From Blautia luti (GTDB lineage Bacteria; Bacillota; Clostridia; Lachnospirales; Lachnospiraceae), in contig NZ_JAAITI010000018.1 in the NCBI RefSeq assembly GCF_013304735.1, positions 1-64,000 of the forward strand: DNA of 64,000 nucleotides, in the 5' to 3' direction. Positions 8,943-17,548 of this stretch are shown one piece after another. Below the pieces are notes generated by a model. It was not told the DNA's origin. It was given only the letters and a program-made list of their open reading frames with translations, and made no database searches. Positions within the stretch are counted from its first letter, which is position 1. The number at the start of each line of letters is the position of its first letter. The position numbers and the translations under genes were made by a program.

Positions 8943-9563
8943 CTATACGCCTTTATATTCCTTTGCCAGTGATTTCAGATAATCTCTGTATGCCAGTGCG
9001 GATTTCTTTGGTTTCAGGATGCGGACATCTCCGCCCATGCCTGTCAGCCAGCCGTAAAACTTGGAATTTTCCGGAAGCTGAACCGTTACCATCAGATCTC
9101 CGTTTTCCTTTATTTTATACTCTGCGTCTTCGCCAAAAAAATCACGGATTTCAGCCTGTGCAACGCCTGTACAAAGAAGGCGCATTTCTTTTTTTATGGT
9201 TCCCGCAGAATTCTTAAGAAGCACCTGGTACCCACTTATATCAACGCTCTTTGTTTCTGCCTTTTCCTGAACTTTTTCCAGAGTGGAAACATTTGCATTT
9301 TCCGCCTGAACGGATGGCTGCTCTGCCCCCTGCTGTCCTGCCAGATAATAACCACCTGGCCGCTCCCTTGTATAGCGGATATCCATTCCAAACTCCCGCA
9401 GAACCTCCACATCGTCATAAATGCTCTTTCTCTCCGCACGGATCCCATGTTCCATAAGATTTGCAAGAATCGTCTGCATGGATATTGCATGATGCTCCCC
9501 TGTCTCCCGCAGCATTTTTTCAAGATACAGGATCTTCGCTTTCTGATTGTTTGATTTTGCCAT
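8943..9563 (-). CDS. WYL-type transcriptional regulator lacking the WYL core (HTH plus WCX)
   Basis: 206 residues. The N-terminus (about 1-75) is a DeoR-like winged HTH as in WYL regulators (ISMQTILANLMEHGIRAERKSIYDDVEVLREFGMDI). The C-terminus (about 125-206) resembles the WCX extension (MRLLCTGVAQAEIRDFFG ... FYGWLTGMGGDVRILKPK). The 80-residue WYL domain normally between them is replaced by a short linker, making the protein about 100 residues shorter than usual. It lies 9 bases after gatD and 8 before the lipoprotein gene, so it is translationally grouped with cell-wall genes. The ligand is unknown. Confidence 0.8.
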   Translation of the reverse strand: MAKSNNQKAKILYLEKMLRETGEHHAISMQTILANLMEHGIRAERKSIYDDVEVLREFGMDIRYTRERPGGYYLAGQQGAEQPSVQAENANVSTLEKVQEKAETKSVDISGYQVLLKNSAGTIKKEMRLLCTGVAQAEIRDFFGEDAEYKIKENGDLMVTVQLPENSKFYGWLTGMGGDVRILKPKKSALAYRDYLKSLAKEYKGV

Positions 9564-9572
9564 ACTATCCTC

Positions 9573-10301
9573 TTATCCTTCGTTCTTTACAAAGCGGTGG
9601 AAAATATAGGAGTTTGCCTCCTGCTCCTCGCTGTCATCCAGTTTCTCAAGTTCGATCTTCTTACCATATTTCTTTTCCAGTGCACGGCTGATCAGAAGAT
9701 CAGCAAGCTGTGGATTCTTTGGAAGAAGTGGTCCGTGAAGATAGGTTCCGATCACATTTTTGTATACAACACCTTCCTCGCCGGACTGTCCGTCATTGCC
9801 ATATCCGGACAGTACTTTTCCCAGAGCTTTGTTGTTTCCGATGGTGGTACGTCCTCCATGGTTCTCAAACCCTACAATGGGCATATCAAAAAGATCACTC
9901 TGCATCACAATATTTCCGATAAGACGGCCTTTTCCCTGCTCTGTGCTCATATCCACCAGTTTCAGTCCCTCGATCATTCCCTGATCGGTCTTATAGTAGT
10001 TTCCAAGGAGCTGATATCCACCACAGATTGCGATGACAACACCATTATCTTCCACATAGGCCTTGAAATCCTTCTGGATCTCTTTCAGCTTTTCGCATAC
10101 CAGCATCTGCTCACGGTCAGAACCGCCTCCGAGAAGAACGATATCCAGTTTGGAAAAGTCGATCTTATCTCCCAGTTCAAACGCAATGGTTTCTGCCTCA
10201 ATGCCTCTCCAGAGACAGCGTTTCATAAGGCACTGGATATTTCCTCTGTCACCGTAAAGGTTCAGAAGATCCGGATATAAATGTCCAATCGTTATCTTCA
10301 T
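9573..10301 (-). CDS. gatD: Lipid II isoglutaminyl synthase, glutaminase subunit GatD
   Basis: 242 residues, CobB/CobQ-like class I glutamine amidotransferase. It supplies ammonia to MurT, which amidates the alpha-carboxyl of D-Glu in lipid II. The nucleophile cysteine is in VIAICGGYQLLGNYY and the histidine in GTYLHGPLLPKNP. It overlaps murT by four bases (ATGA), typical of the obligate MurT-GatD complex. Confidence 0.93.
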   Translation of the reverse strand: MKITIGHLYPDLLNLYGDRGNIQCLMKRCLWRGIEAETIAFELGDKIDFSKLDIVLLGGGSDREQMLVCEKLKEIQKDFKAYVEDNGVVIAICGGYQLLGNYYKTDQGMIEGLKLVDMSTEQGKGRLIGNIVMQSDLFDMPIVGFENHGGRTTIGNNKALGKVLSGYGNDGQSGEEGVVYKNVIGTYLHGPLLPKNPQLADLLISRALEKKYGKKIELEKLDDSEEQEANSYIFHRFVKNEG

Positions 10302-11632
10302 TTCTCACCCTCCAGTTTCTTCAGGATATTTCTGGTGCCAAACAGCGCCGTATAGTTTACAAGTACATAAAGATTGCCGCATCCGTCCTCGATCCGCTTG
10401 CGGATGGCTGTCTCCACATCACTTTCCAGCATGGACGGGATATCCACATATTTCAGTCTGAGGCGCATATCCTGACAGCGAATGCCGCTGACTGTGATGG
10501 AATTGATATTATCTCCTCCGAAAAGGTCAAAATCCACGTCCCAGAGCCAGGAGATATCTTTTCCATCCTGTGCGTTATCGTTGATCACAATGATGATATC
10601 CTTGGGAGATTCATCCTGCATCACAGCCGAAATATTCTGGTTAAAACCAGCCGGATTCTTGGCAAGGTTCAGGACAACGCTGGTGCCTTTGATCCGGAAC
10701 TGCTCATTACGTCCGTTCTCAGGATTAAATTTCTTCAGCATCTCATTGAAATGTTCTGCCTTAAATCCTGCAGTACGGATTCCCGCATAGGCAGCCAGAA
10801 TATTATATACATTATAGAAGCCTTTGTAATTGGCTACGATCCGCTTGTCCTCAACAGTGAAGGCGATCTGGTCATCCACCTTCACATCTGTGGCATCAAA
10901 ATTAATCTCCGGACGTTTAAAACCGCATTTCGGGCATCTGTAGTCTCCCAGCTGGCTGTAATGATAGAAACTGTAGACCAGTCTCTCTCCACAGCATTTA
11001 CAGAAGCGGCCCTCGCGGATCTCATTTGTTTTGTTTTTGATCACCGGTTTGCTGATTCCGTAGGTCACAAAAGGATTTCCGCAGTCCATGGCAAGATATG
11101 CGGACAGTGCATCGTCACCATTGACAATAACTTTCATATCCGGAACTTTTTTCATCATCTCTTCCAGGATGTTCATGGTGATATCGATCTCACCATAACG
11201 GTCCAGCTGATCACGGAACAGATTGGTCATAACCATATAATCCGGTTTGATCTTTGTGAACACGTGCCTTGTGGAAGCCTCGTCCACCTCAATACAGGCA
11301 TAATCTGCATCCAGTTTTCCGCTGAATTTTGCACCCAGCACGAAAGCTGCCACAACTCCGTTCAGCATGTTGGAACCGGTATGGTTGCAGATGACTTTTT
11401 TGCCCTCTGCCTCCAGGCCTGCACAGAGCATGTTGTTGGTGGTTGTCTTTCCGTTGGTGCCACATACTACAAATATTTTTTCTCTTACCTGGGAGGAAAG
11501 CTCTTCCAGGATATCCGGGCATATCTTCAGTGCGATCTTACCGGCCCAGGTTACACCCTGGCGTCCCATAAGCTTACAGACATGTCCTGTAATTTTTGCT
11601 GCCATCACAGCAATGGTTGTTCTTATTTTCAT
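10298..11632 (-). CDS. murT: Lipid II isoglutaminyl synthase, Mur-ligase subunit MurT
   Basis: 444 residues. The Mur-ligase ATP site GTNGKTTTNNML is near residue 60. A Cys4 zinc-ribbon insert (CKCCGERL ... CPKCGFKRP) and the C-terminal DUF1727 region are characteristic of MurT. With GatD it amidates D-isoglutamate in peptidoglycan precursors at the inner membrane face. It lies 30 bases after the GDPD-like gene. Confidence 0.94.
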   Translation of the reverse strand: MKIRTTIAVMAAKITGHVCKLMGRQGVTWAGKIALKICPDILEELSSQVREKIFVVCGTNGKTTTNNMLCAGLEAEGKKVICNHTGSNMLNGVVAAFVLGAKFSGKLDADYACIEVDEASTRHVFTKIKPDYMVMTNLFRDQLDRYGEIDITMNILEEMMKKVPDMKVIVNGDDALSAYLAMDCGNPFVTYGISKPVIKNKTNEIREGRFCKCCGERLVYSFYHYSQLGDYRCPKCGFKRPEINFDATDVKVDDQIAFTVEDKRIVANYKGFYNVYNILAAYAGIRTAGFKAEHFNEMLKKFNPENGRNEQFRIKGTSVVLNLAKNPAGFNQNISAVMQDESPKDIIIVINDNAQDGKDISWLWDVDFDLFGGDNINSITVSGIRCQDMRLRLKYVDIPSMLESDVETAIRKRIEDGCGNLYVLVNYTALFGTRNILKKLEGEK

Positions 11633-11662
11633 AATCCTCTGATTCCTTTGTTTTTATTTCTC

Positions 11663-12517
11663 CTACCACAGATCATCTGCTGTCAGAAAATCGGTGCAGA
11701 TTCCCTCCGCCCCCTGTGCAATATACTTTCTGGCCTGATTCCGGTCATTTACCGTGTATACATACAGTCGGATTCCCTTTTTTTCAAAAATCTGTTCTGT
11801 TTCTTCAGACCAGTATTTCCAGTAAATGGTTGCCGCAGGGATTCCCTTTTCTTCACAGAAAGATGCAATATGCTCCAGATCCTCCGCAGAATATTCCTGC
11901 CACAGCGAATATACATAGGAAGGAAAAGAATAGATCATGGCAGTTCCGGGAAACATCGCCTCACTGTAGATTTCCGGAATGATCTGATCCAGTACACTCT
12001 CTGCTCCAGCTGCTCTTGCAATTTCCACGTAATCACAGTAATCCTCCAGTGTTCTCTGATAATTACGCAGAGAATACTGCTTGGAATCGATCATCACATA
12101 GGCATCCGGATGCTCTTTCAGAAGCAGGAAAAAATCTTCCAGTGTCATCGGTGTGTATGTTCCATATATCTTACTGTTCTTAAACTGTTTCTCTGTAAGA
12201 ACTTTTTTCCCGCTGCCTTTCCACTGCCCCATGGACTCCTTCCAGTTGTGCCGGCATACCCACACTCCGTCTGATGTTCTGGAAAGATCCAGCTCAAAAA
12301 GCCGTACGCCTTGTTGGTACATGGCAAGAAATCCCTCTCTGGAATTCAGATAGTCTCTTCCGTCCAGCCCGCCCAATGCATGGGCTATGGTTCGGTGATC
12401 CGACCATGAAAACTTCGTTGTGCCGGCAGTGGCGGTTCCTGTCATTGCAAAACTTCCTCCTATAAGAAAGAAGGAAACAAACAGAATTTCTATTGTCAGT
12501 ATAAAACGCCGCATCAT
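11663..12517 (-). CDS. Secreted or membrane-anchored GDPD-like phosphodiesterase
   Basis: 284 residues. An N-terminal hydrophobic segment (about 5-30) is a signal peptide or anchor. The rest is a TIM-barrel of the glycerophosphodiester phosphodiesterase family: HALGG takes the place of the usual HRG start motif, followed by FELDLSRTSDGVWVCRHNW with the metal-binding Glu-x-Asp and His. The exact substrate is uncertain; phospholipid head groups or teichoic-acid fragments would fit beside murT-gatD. It is the first gene of that operon. Confidence 0.82.
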   Translation of the reverse strand: MMRRFILTIEILFVSFFLIGGSFAMTGTATAGTTKFSWSDHRTIAHALGGLDGRDYLNSREGFLAMYQQGVRLFELDLSRTSDGVWVCRHNWKESMGQWKGSGKKVLTEKQFKNSKIYGTYTPMTLEDFFLLLKEHPDAYVMIDSKQYSLRNYQRTLEDYCDYVEIARAAGAESVLDQIIPEIYSEAMFPGTAMIYSFPSYVYSLWQEYSAEDLEHIASFCEEKGIPAATIYWKYWSEETEQIFEKKGIRLYVYTVNDRNQARKYIAQGAEGICTDFLTADDLW

Positions 12518-12555
12518 CTTTTCACATCCGTGTACTCATATTTTGTACATTACCG

Positions 12556-12584
12556 ATTGTACGCTAAAAAGGAATAATAATCAA
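12556..12584 (-). promoter_or_regulatory. Promoter of the GDPD-murT-gatD-regulator-lipoprotein operon
   Basis: TTGATT, 17 bases, TACAAT on the minus strand, about 40 bases before the first start codon. No other promoter is evident in the tight five-gene run (gaps 30, -4, 9 and 14 bases, the last measured to the ATG used here). Confidence 0.75.
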
Positions 12585-12618
12585 GCCAGGATTTTCATAT
12601 ACATTTATTGGGAAATAC

Positions 12619-12653
12619 AAAAAAGGACATCTGCATTTCTGCAAATGTCCTTT
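12619..12653 (-). terminator. Terminator of the alpha operon, after rplQ
   Basis: AAAGGACAT pairs with ATGTCCTTT around an inner TTGCAG/ATGCAG-like part, followed by a T-run on the minus strand. It begins about 20 bases after the rplQ stop. Confidence 0.88.
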
Positions 12654-12671
12654 AAAATGGTCAGAAGTAAA

Positions 12672-13208
12672 TTATACAAGCTCGATAAGAACTTCCATAG
12701 CTGCATCGCCTTTACGCTGACCGATCTTAACGATTCTTGTGTAACCACCGTTACGATCTGCGTATTTCGGAGCGATCTCGCTGAACATCTTGTCAACCAT
12801 GTCAACTTCTTTTGTGTTTTTCTTTCTGCCAGCGCCCTTAGTAGGAACCTCTGTTACAGGATAGAAAACTTTCATCATCTCACGACGTGCATGAAGTCTG
12901 GAAGGAGCATCTTTTTTGATCTCTTTCTGAACTTCATCGTAAACTGTTTTCTTCTTGCCGTCTACGACTTCTTTTACACGTTTTCCGTCAGCATTTTTAC
13001 GAGCAACTTTAGCTGTTACTGTAACAGTCTCGAAATTGTCTTTCTCACGTACAGCCATAGCGATAAGTCCCTCAGCGATCTTGCGGATCTCTTTAGCCTT
13101 AGCCTCTGTTGTCACGATTTTTCCGTGATGAAGAAGGTTTGTAACCTGATTTCTCAGGAGTGCTTTTCTCTGGTTAGATGTTCTGCTTAATTTTCTATAT
13201 TTTGCCAT
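12672..13208 (-). CDS. rplQ: Ribosomal protein L17, enlarged form
   Basis: Large-subunit protein next to the exit tunnel. The start is set at MAKYRKLSRTSNQRKALL because GGAGGAT lies 7 bases upstream; an in-frame upstream ATG adds 24 residues unlike L17. The 178 residues exceed the usual 115-130. Extra sequence (about residues 65-115, rich in Lys/Glu) sits between the standard N-terminal part and the closing NGGYTRIVKIGQRKGDAAMEVLIELV. It is the last gene of the alpha operon, behind a 176-base structured gap. Confidence 0.96.
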   Translation of the reverse strand: MAKYRKLSRTSNQRKALLRNQVTNLLHHGKIVTTEAKAKEIRKIAEGLIAMAVREKDNFETVTVTAKVARKNADGKRVKEVVDGKKKTVYDEVQKEIKKDAPSRLHARREMMKVFYPVTEVPTKGAGRKKNTKEVDMVDKMFSEIAPKYADRNGGYTRIVKIGQRKGDAAMEVLIELV

Positions 13209-13384
13209 TTTATTATCCTCCATCTGTGGGACACCAGGACATGCTTGTTCGGTCTTACTGCCCTGCTGCTGACACCCCACTCATTATTCTGTTTCCGGCG
13301 GTGTGCATGTCTTAAACGCATGCTGGTACCGAAACCTGTTATCCAGTTACGGTTCGCGACATTCACCGCGAACCGTCAACATTA
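13209..13384 (-). ncRNA. Structured rpoA-rplQ intergenic RNA (candidate leader)
   Basis: On the minus strand this gap can form a perfect 10-bp hairpin (ACGGTTCGCG/CGCGAACCGT, 13349-13376). It can also form a second stem GTTTCGG/CCGGAAAC enclosing a GCATG/CATGC hairpin (13291-13335). The first stem has no U-run after it, so it is not a simple terminator. Function is unknown; it could tune rplQ expression or protect the mRNA. Confidence 0.5.
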
Positions 13385-14344
13385 TTATTCCTCTGTAGGC
13401 TGGAGCTGAAGTCCCAGCTCTTTGAGTTTCGCAAGTACTTCCTCTAATGATTTGCGGCCCAGATTACGAACCTTCATCATATCGTCAGAAGTCTTGTTGC
13501 ATAATTCTTCAACCGTATTGATACCGGCTCTCTTAAGGCAGTTGTAGGAACGAACAGAGAGCTCAAGCTCATCAATGCTCATCTCCAGAACCTTTTCCTT
13601 CTCATTGTCTTCTTTCTCGATCATAACCTCTGCGGTCTTAGCATTCTCGGAAAGATCAATGAACAGGCTTAAATGCTCGCTGAGAACCTTCGCTGCAAGG
13701 CTGACTGCCTCGTCCGGATCAAGTGTTCCATTGGTATATACATCCAGTGTAAGCTTGTCGAAGTCAGTTACCTGACCAACTCGTGTATTCTCGACGATCA
13801 TGTTGACTCTGTCAACCGGAGTGTAGATTGCATCAACTGCGATCACACCGATCGGCATGTCATCGGTTTTGCCTTTGTCTGCACTGATATAACCACGTCC
13901 CTTGGTAATGGTAAGTTCCATGGCCAGTCTGCAGTCTTTTCCGCCGTTCAGGGTTGCAATTACCTGATCCGGGTTCATGATCTCAATATCCTGATCTGCC
14001 TGGATATCAGCTGCTGTAACAACACCTTTGCCCTCACACTCGATGTATGCGGTCTTCGGTTCGTTGTCACTGCTGTGATTCTTGATGGCAAGAGATTTCA
14101 GATTCATGATGATCTCGGTTACATCTTCCTTCACGCCCGGAATGGAGCTGAATTCATGAAGTACACCATCGATCTTCACCTGGCTTACTGCAGCTCCCGG
14201 AAGGGAGGACAGCATAATTCTTCTTAAAGAATTGCCAAGGGTAGTACCGTAACCTCTTTCAAGAGGCTCTACAACGAATCTTCCAAACTTCTTATCTTCG
14301 GATATTTCGGTAATTTCGATTTTTGGTTTATTGAAATCAAACAC
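13385..14344 (-). CDS. rpoA: RNA polymerase alpha subunit
   Basis: 319 residues with a GTG start at 14344, chosen because AGGAGGG is 8-9 bases upstream and the protein then begins (M)[10 protein letters not shown] as in the family. An in-frame ATG 33 bases upstream adds a non-family extension and overlaps the ribosome-binding site. The N-terminal assembly domain ([25 protein letters not shown]) and the C-terminal DNA-binding domain ([22 protein letters not shown]) are complete. Confidence 0.97.
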   Translation of the reverse strand: MFDFNKPKIEITEISEDKKFGRFVVEPLERGYGTTLGNSLRRIMLSSLPGAAVSQVKIDGVLHEFSSIPGVKEDVTEIIMNLKSLAIKNHSSDNEPKTAYIECEGKGVVTAADIQADQDIEIMNPDQVIATLNGGKDCRLAMELTITKGRGYISADKGKTDDMPIGVIAVDAIYTPVDRVNMIVENTRVGQVTDFDKLTLDVYTNGTLDPDEAVSLAAKVLSEHLSLFIDLSENAKTAEVMIEKEDNEKEKVLEMSIDELELSVRSYNCLKRAGINTVEELCNKTSDDMMKVRNLGRKSLEEVLAKLKELGLQLQPTEE

Positions 14345-14428
14345 TATAAGGTTCCCTCCTTCTGGGTTAATCAACATTCGAGGGTATTACCAATTTTTAT
14401 AACTGTAGACACAGTAAACAGTTACTAA

Positions 14429-15022
14429 TTATTTAGAATACAGCTCGACGATAAGCATCTCGTTTACAGGAACATCGATCTGCTCTCTTGTAGGAAGCTC
14501 TTTAATTACACCCTTCAGGTTCTCCTGATCAGCGTCGATCCACTCCGGAACAAGTCTTCCACCTGTAACCTCAAGGATTCCTTTATATCTCTCAGAACCT
14601 TTGCTCTTCTCTCTGATCTCGATTGTATCGCCTGCTTTGCAGAGATAGGACGGAATGTTTACGCATTTTCCGTTAACAAGTACGTGCTTGTGATCTACGA
14701 TCTGACGAGCCTCTCTTCTTGTTCTAGCGAATCCCATACGGAAAACGATGTTGTCAAGTCTGCTCTCAAGCATAACCATAAGGTTCTCACCTGTCTGGCC
14801 CTGCATTCTGTCGGCTTTCTTGTAGTAGTTACGGAAAGGTTTCTCAAGAACTCCGTAGATGAATTTTGCTTTCTGTTTCTCTTTTAACTGAAGTCCGTAC
14901 TCAGATACTTTACGGTTTGCACGTTTTAACTGTCTTGTGGACTTTTTATCAATTCCTAAGTAGATCGGATCCAGGCCAAGGGATCTGCATCTTTTCAGAA
15001 CAGGTACTCTATTTACTGCCAT
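14429..15022 (-). CDS. rpsD: Ribosomal protein S4
   Basis: 197 residues with the S4 RNA-binding domain ([31 protein letters not shown]). A primary 16S-binding protein that starts 30S assembly. It lies within the alpha operon as in E. coli, not as a separate gene with an S4 leader as in Bacillus. Confidence 0.98.
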   Translation of the reverse strand: MAVNRVPVLKRCRSLGLDPIYLGIDKKSTRQLKRANRKVSEYGLQLKEKQKAKFIYGVLEKPFRNYYKKADRMQGQTGENLMVMLESRLDNIVFRMGFARTRREARQIVDHKHVLVNGKCVNIPSYLCKAGDTIEIREKSKGSERYKGILEVTGGRLVPEWIDADQENLKGVIKELPTREQIDVPVNEMLIVELYSK

Positions 15023-15038
15023 TTCAACTACCTCCTAA

Positions 15039-15431
15039 TTAGACTCTTCTGCGTTTTGGTGGACGGCATCCGTTGTGAGGAACCGGAGTTACGTCACGAA
15101 TGCTGGTTACTTCAAGTCCGCATGCCTGAAGCGCACGGATTGCTGCTTCACGGCCTGAGCCCGGGCCTTTTACCATAACGTCTACTGTTTTTAATCCATG
15201 AATTAAAGCAGCTTTTGTTGCAGTCTCTGCTGCCATCTGTGCTGCATAAGGGGTAGATTTCCTTGAACCTTTAAATCCAAGACCACCGGCACTTGCCCAT
15301 GAAAGAGCGTTTCCTTCGTTATCTGTCAGTGTAACGATTGTATTGTTGAAGGAAGACTGAATGTGTGCCTGTCCGTGTTCAACGTTTTTCTTGACACGAC
15401 GTTTTGTCGTTTTCTTTGTAACTTTTGCCAT
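15039..15431 (-). CDS. rpsK: Ribosomal protein S11
   Basis: 130 residues, 30S platform protein next to the Shine-Dalgarno duplex. The family core [15 protein letters not shown] and the end [10 protein letters not shown] are intact. It is 16 bases upstream of rpsD in the alpha operon. Confidence 0.98.
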   Translation of the reverse strand: MAKVTKKTTKRRVKKNVEHGQAHIQSSFNNTIVTLTDNEGNALSWASAGGLGFKGSRKSTPYAAQMAAETATKAALIHGLKTVDVMVKGPGSGREAAIRALQACGLEVTSIRDVTPVPHNGCRPPKRRRV

Positions 15432-15486
15432 TTTAAAACTAACCTACACTTTCCTTTTTTTGAAATTAATTAGTTATATCTATAAA

Positions 15487-15855
15487 TTATTTCTTCTTGT
15501 TTGCAACTGTTCTCTTCGGTCCCTTGCGAGTTCTCGCATTTGTCTTAGTCTTCTGACCACGAACCGGGAGTCCTTTACGATGACGGATACCTCTGTAGCA
15601 TCCGATCTCCTGCAGTCTCTTGATGTTAAGGGCGATTTCCCTTCTCAGATCACCTTCTACTGTCATTGTCTCATCAATAACAGCGCTCAGTCTCTTAACC
15701 TCGTCATCAGTCAGATCTCTGACACGTGTGTCAGGATTAACCTCTGCTTTAGCAAGAATTTTGTCTGCGCTTGGTCTACCAATTCCATAAATGTAGGTAA
15801 GACCGATTTCAATACGTTTCTCTCTTGGTAAGTCTACACCAGCTATACGAGCCAT
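15487..15855 (-). CDS. rpsM: Ribosomal protein S13
   Basis: 122 residues, 30S head protein that contacts the P-site tRNA and the 50S subunit. [26 protein letters not shown] and the basic tail [16 protein letters not shown] are typical. It is preceded by a 307-base structured gap after rpmJ. Confidence 0.98.
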   Translation of the reverse strand: MARIAGVDLPREKRIEIGLTYIYGIGRPSADKILAKAEVNPDTRVRDLTDDEVKRLSAVIDETMTVEGDLRREIALNIKRLQEIGCYRGIRHRKGLPVRGQKTKTNARTRKGPKRTVANKKK

Positions 15856-16162
15856 GTACTGTTTCCTCCATTTTCTGTTTCTGAAAGTCCTGCATATCGT
15901 ATGTCACTTGCTCTCGCAAGGTGAAATGGGACATATCAACCTGCCGCTTTCTTTTCTAGTTTCCTAATTGGGGTGCCTCGGTAAAACACCCAGCTGTAAT
16001 TGGCGAATCACAGCCTTTCCGAAATTGCGGATCTTAACCGCTGTTGCCTCTCGGTATTAGGCAATACATGCTTATTATTCACTCAGCAGAACAACCCTTC
16101 CGGGTGTTTCATACTGCAGCCGCACGTTTCACAAACATTCCAAAGAAGTTCCGATATGGAAA
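15856..16162 (-). ncRNA. Structured rpmJ-rpsM intergenic RNA (candidate regulatory leader)
   Basis: This 307-base gap has no credible gene. On the minus strand it forms a series of hairpins: TTGCCT/AGGCAA (16044-16064), GCGG/CCGC (16027-16041), GGGTG/CACCC (15971-15991), and a GAGA tetraloop CTTGC/GCAAG (15907-15920) inside a UAUGUC/GACAUA stem (15900-15935). Two separate hairpin loops show the same UACCGAG. The region ends in GGAGGAAA before rpsM. A ribosomal-protein autoregulatory site is a reasonable inference but not proven. Confidence 0.6.
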
Positions 16163-16276
16163 TCAACCCTGACGCTGTTTGTGCTTCGGGTTCTCACAGA
16201 TGATTCTGATGGATCCCTTTCTCTTAATGACCTTGCACTTCTCGCAGATCGGCTTTACAGATGATCTTACTTTCAC
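16163..16276 (-). CDS. rpmJ: Ribosomal protein L36 (zinc-binding form)
   Basis: 37 residues starting at [23 protein letters not shown] and ending NPKHKQRQG. The zinc ligands (Cys11, Cys14, Cys27, His32) are all present. GGAGGAT lies upstream. In related genomes rpmJ directly follows infA; here infA is almost 6 kb away on the far side of inserted genes. It is now the first gene of the alpha operon. Confidence 0.97.
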   Translation of the reverse strand: MKVRSSVKPICEKCKVIKRKGSIRIICENPKHKQRQG

Positions 16277-16359
16277 TGGAAATCCTCCTTCCGTAAATTA
16301 GTCTCATATCTGCAGTTTCACAGGCGCACTCATACACAGTATTTGCGCGCTTGAAATAT

Positions 16360-16388
16360 ATACTAACACCTGTTTTCCTGAAATGCAA
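16360..16388 (-). promoter_or_regulatory. Promoter of the rpmJ-rpsM-rpsK-rpsD-rpoA-rplQ operon
   Basis: TTGCAT (16383-16388), 17 bases, TAGTAT (16360-16365) on the minus strand, about 80 bases before rpmJ. With the terminator after infA, it shows that the alpha operon is transcribed on its own here. Confidence 0.75.
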
Positions 16389-16407
16389 GAAAAAATTTTA
16401 AAAATTT

Positions 16408-16436
16408 TTGATTTTTTTTACAGGCTGTATTATAAT
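16408..16436 (+). promoter_or_regulatory. Promoter of the DUF1275 gene
   Basis: TTGATT, 17 bases, TATAAT on the plus strand, about 60 bases before the start codon. It is back-to-back with the rpmJ promoter. Confidence 0.72.
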
Positions 16437-16497
16437 GGGTGGCAAAGTCCGGCAGACATATGGAATCTGCCTATTTTAATGAAAGGAATCTTTACAT

Positions 16498-17229
16498 ATG
16501 CATACGGAAATGAAATATCGTTTTCTGATACATTACACCTTATCTTTTATCGGTGGATACCTGGGGCTTTATGCCATTGTGTCAAGAGCTGATCTTTTCG
16601 GCAATGCCCAGACAGCCAATCTTCTTGGTGTTGTGCGGGATCTCATAGGCAGGAATTTTTCGGATATGCTTCTGCGTGTGGGTGCGCTTCTCATATATAT
16701 GGCTGCTGTTATCCTTACGGTCTGGATCCCAGAGCATTTTTCCGCAGATCTTCGTTTTATCAGTATCGGGATCGATATCTTTGCGATCCTGCTCCTGGGA
16801 TTCTTTCCTTCCGGAATGTCTCCGGTTGTGGCTCTTTACCCCGTGTTCTTTGCAATGCCTTTCCAGTGGTGTACCTTCAAGGCTCCCGGCGGATATAACA
16901 GCTCCACGATCTTTTCCACCAACAACCTTCGCCAGTTCACCACAGCTGTCACTCAGTTCCTTATGAAAAAGGACAGCGCACAGTGCGATAAAGCAAAATT
17001 CTACGGAATGACGCTGCTTTCTTTTCATACAGGTGCAGCTTTGTCTCTGATCCTGTATATGACCTGCGGTCTCTCAGGCGTATGGCTCTGTCTGGTTCCT
17101 GCCTTCTATGCTGTATGGCTGATCAGTGCAGACCGGAATACCGCAGCCGATACACCGGCAGTTACCCGAAGCACAGCTTCTAACGGCAGCAGCCTCAGGA
17201 ATCTTTCCTATAAGAAAAAAGAGGCCTGA
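16498..17229 (+). CDS. DUF1275 (YoaK-type) membrane protein
   Basis: 243 residues with about six hydrophobic segments (near 10-30, 62-82, 88-108, 110-130, 175-195 and 195-215). The N-terminal SFIGGYLGLYAIVSRADLFGNAQTANLL and the central FKAPGGYNSSTIFSTNNLRQF fit the DUF1275 family of inner-membrane proteins. Function of the family is not established. It belongs to the block inserted between infA and rpmJ. Confidence 0.85.
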   Translation: MHTEMKYRFLIHYTLSFIGGYLGLYAIVSRADLFGNAQTANLLGVVRDLIGRNFSDMLLRVGALLIYMAAVILTVWIPEHFSADLRFISIGIDIFAILLLGFFPSGMSPVVALYPVFFAMPFQWCTFKAPGGYNSSTIFSTNNLRQFTTAVTQFLMKKDSAQCDKAKFYGMTLLSFHTGAALSLILYMTCGLSGVWLCLVPAFYAVWLISADRNTAADTPAVTRSTASNGSSLRNLSYKKKEA

Positions 17230-17256
17230 CTTTATTTTAGCTTTGATAAAATAAGA

Positions 17257-17297
17257 GGAAATGTGATCTGTTTTTACACTGTCACATTTCCTTTTTT
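17257..17297 (+). terminator. Terminator of the DUF1275 gene
   Basis: GGAAATGTGA and TCACATTTCC form a perfect 10-bp stem followed by six T. Confidence 0.92.
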
Positions 17298-17548
17298 GTT
17301 TACGCATAAGCCCCTCTGGCGCTTACAGCTTATATGCGTTCGAAATCCAGTATCATGATTTTGAATGGCCACAAATTGATTTCATCTATATTTCTCATAC
17401 TATCCTCATAACATATCAATATGCTCCGTAACTTGTTTAAACATTCCACGGTATTTGCATTGCGCTTACCGGGAAAATCTTTTATAATTATTCCAGAAAT
17501 CATAAATCCTGCTATATATTTTTGACCGAACATGAATGGAGAATTGAA
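17298..17548 (+). promoter_or_regulatory. Upstream region and promoter of the TreR-like gene
   Basis: No gene is evident. TTGCGC (17460-17465), 17 bases, TATAAT (17483-17488) forms a plus-strand promoter about 60 bases before the start. I see no clear GntR operator palindrome. Confidence 0.7.

Noticed and set aside
13209-13280. Longer start for L17 (24 more residues)
   Set aside because: The extension is unlike L17 and contains the ribosome-binding site of the family-consistent ATG.
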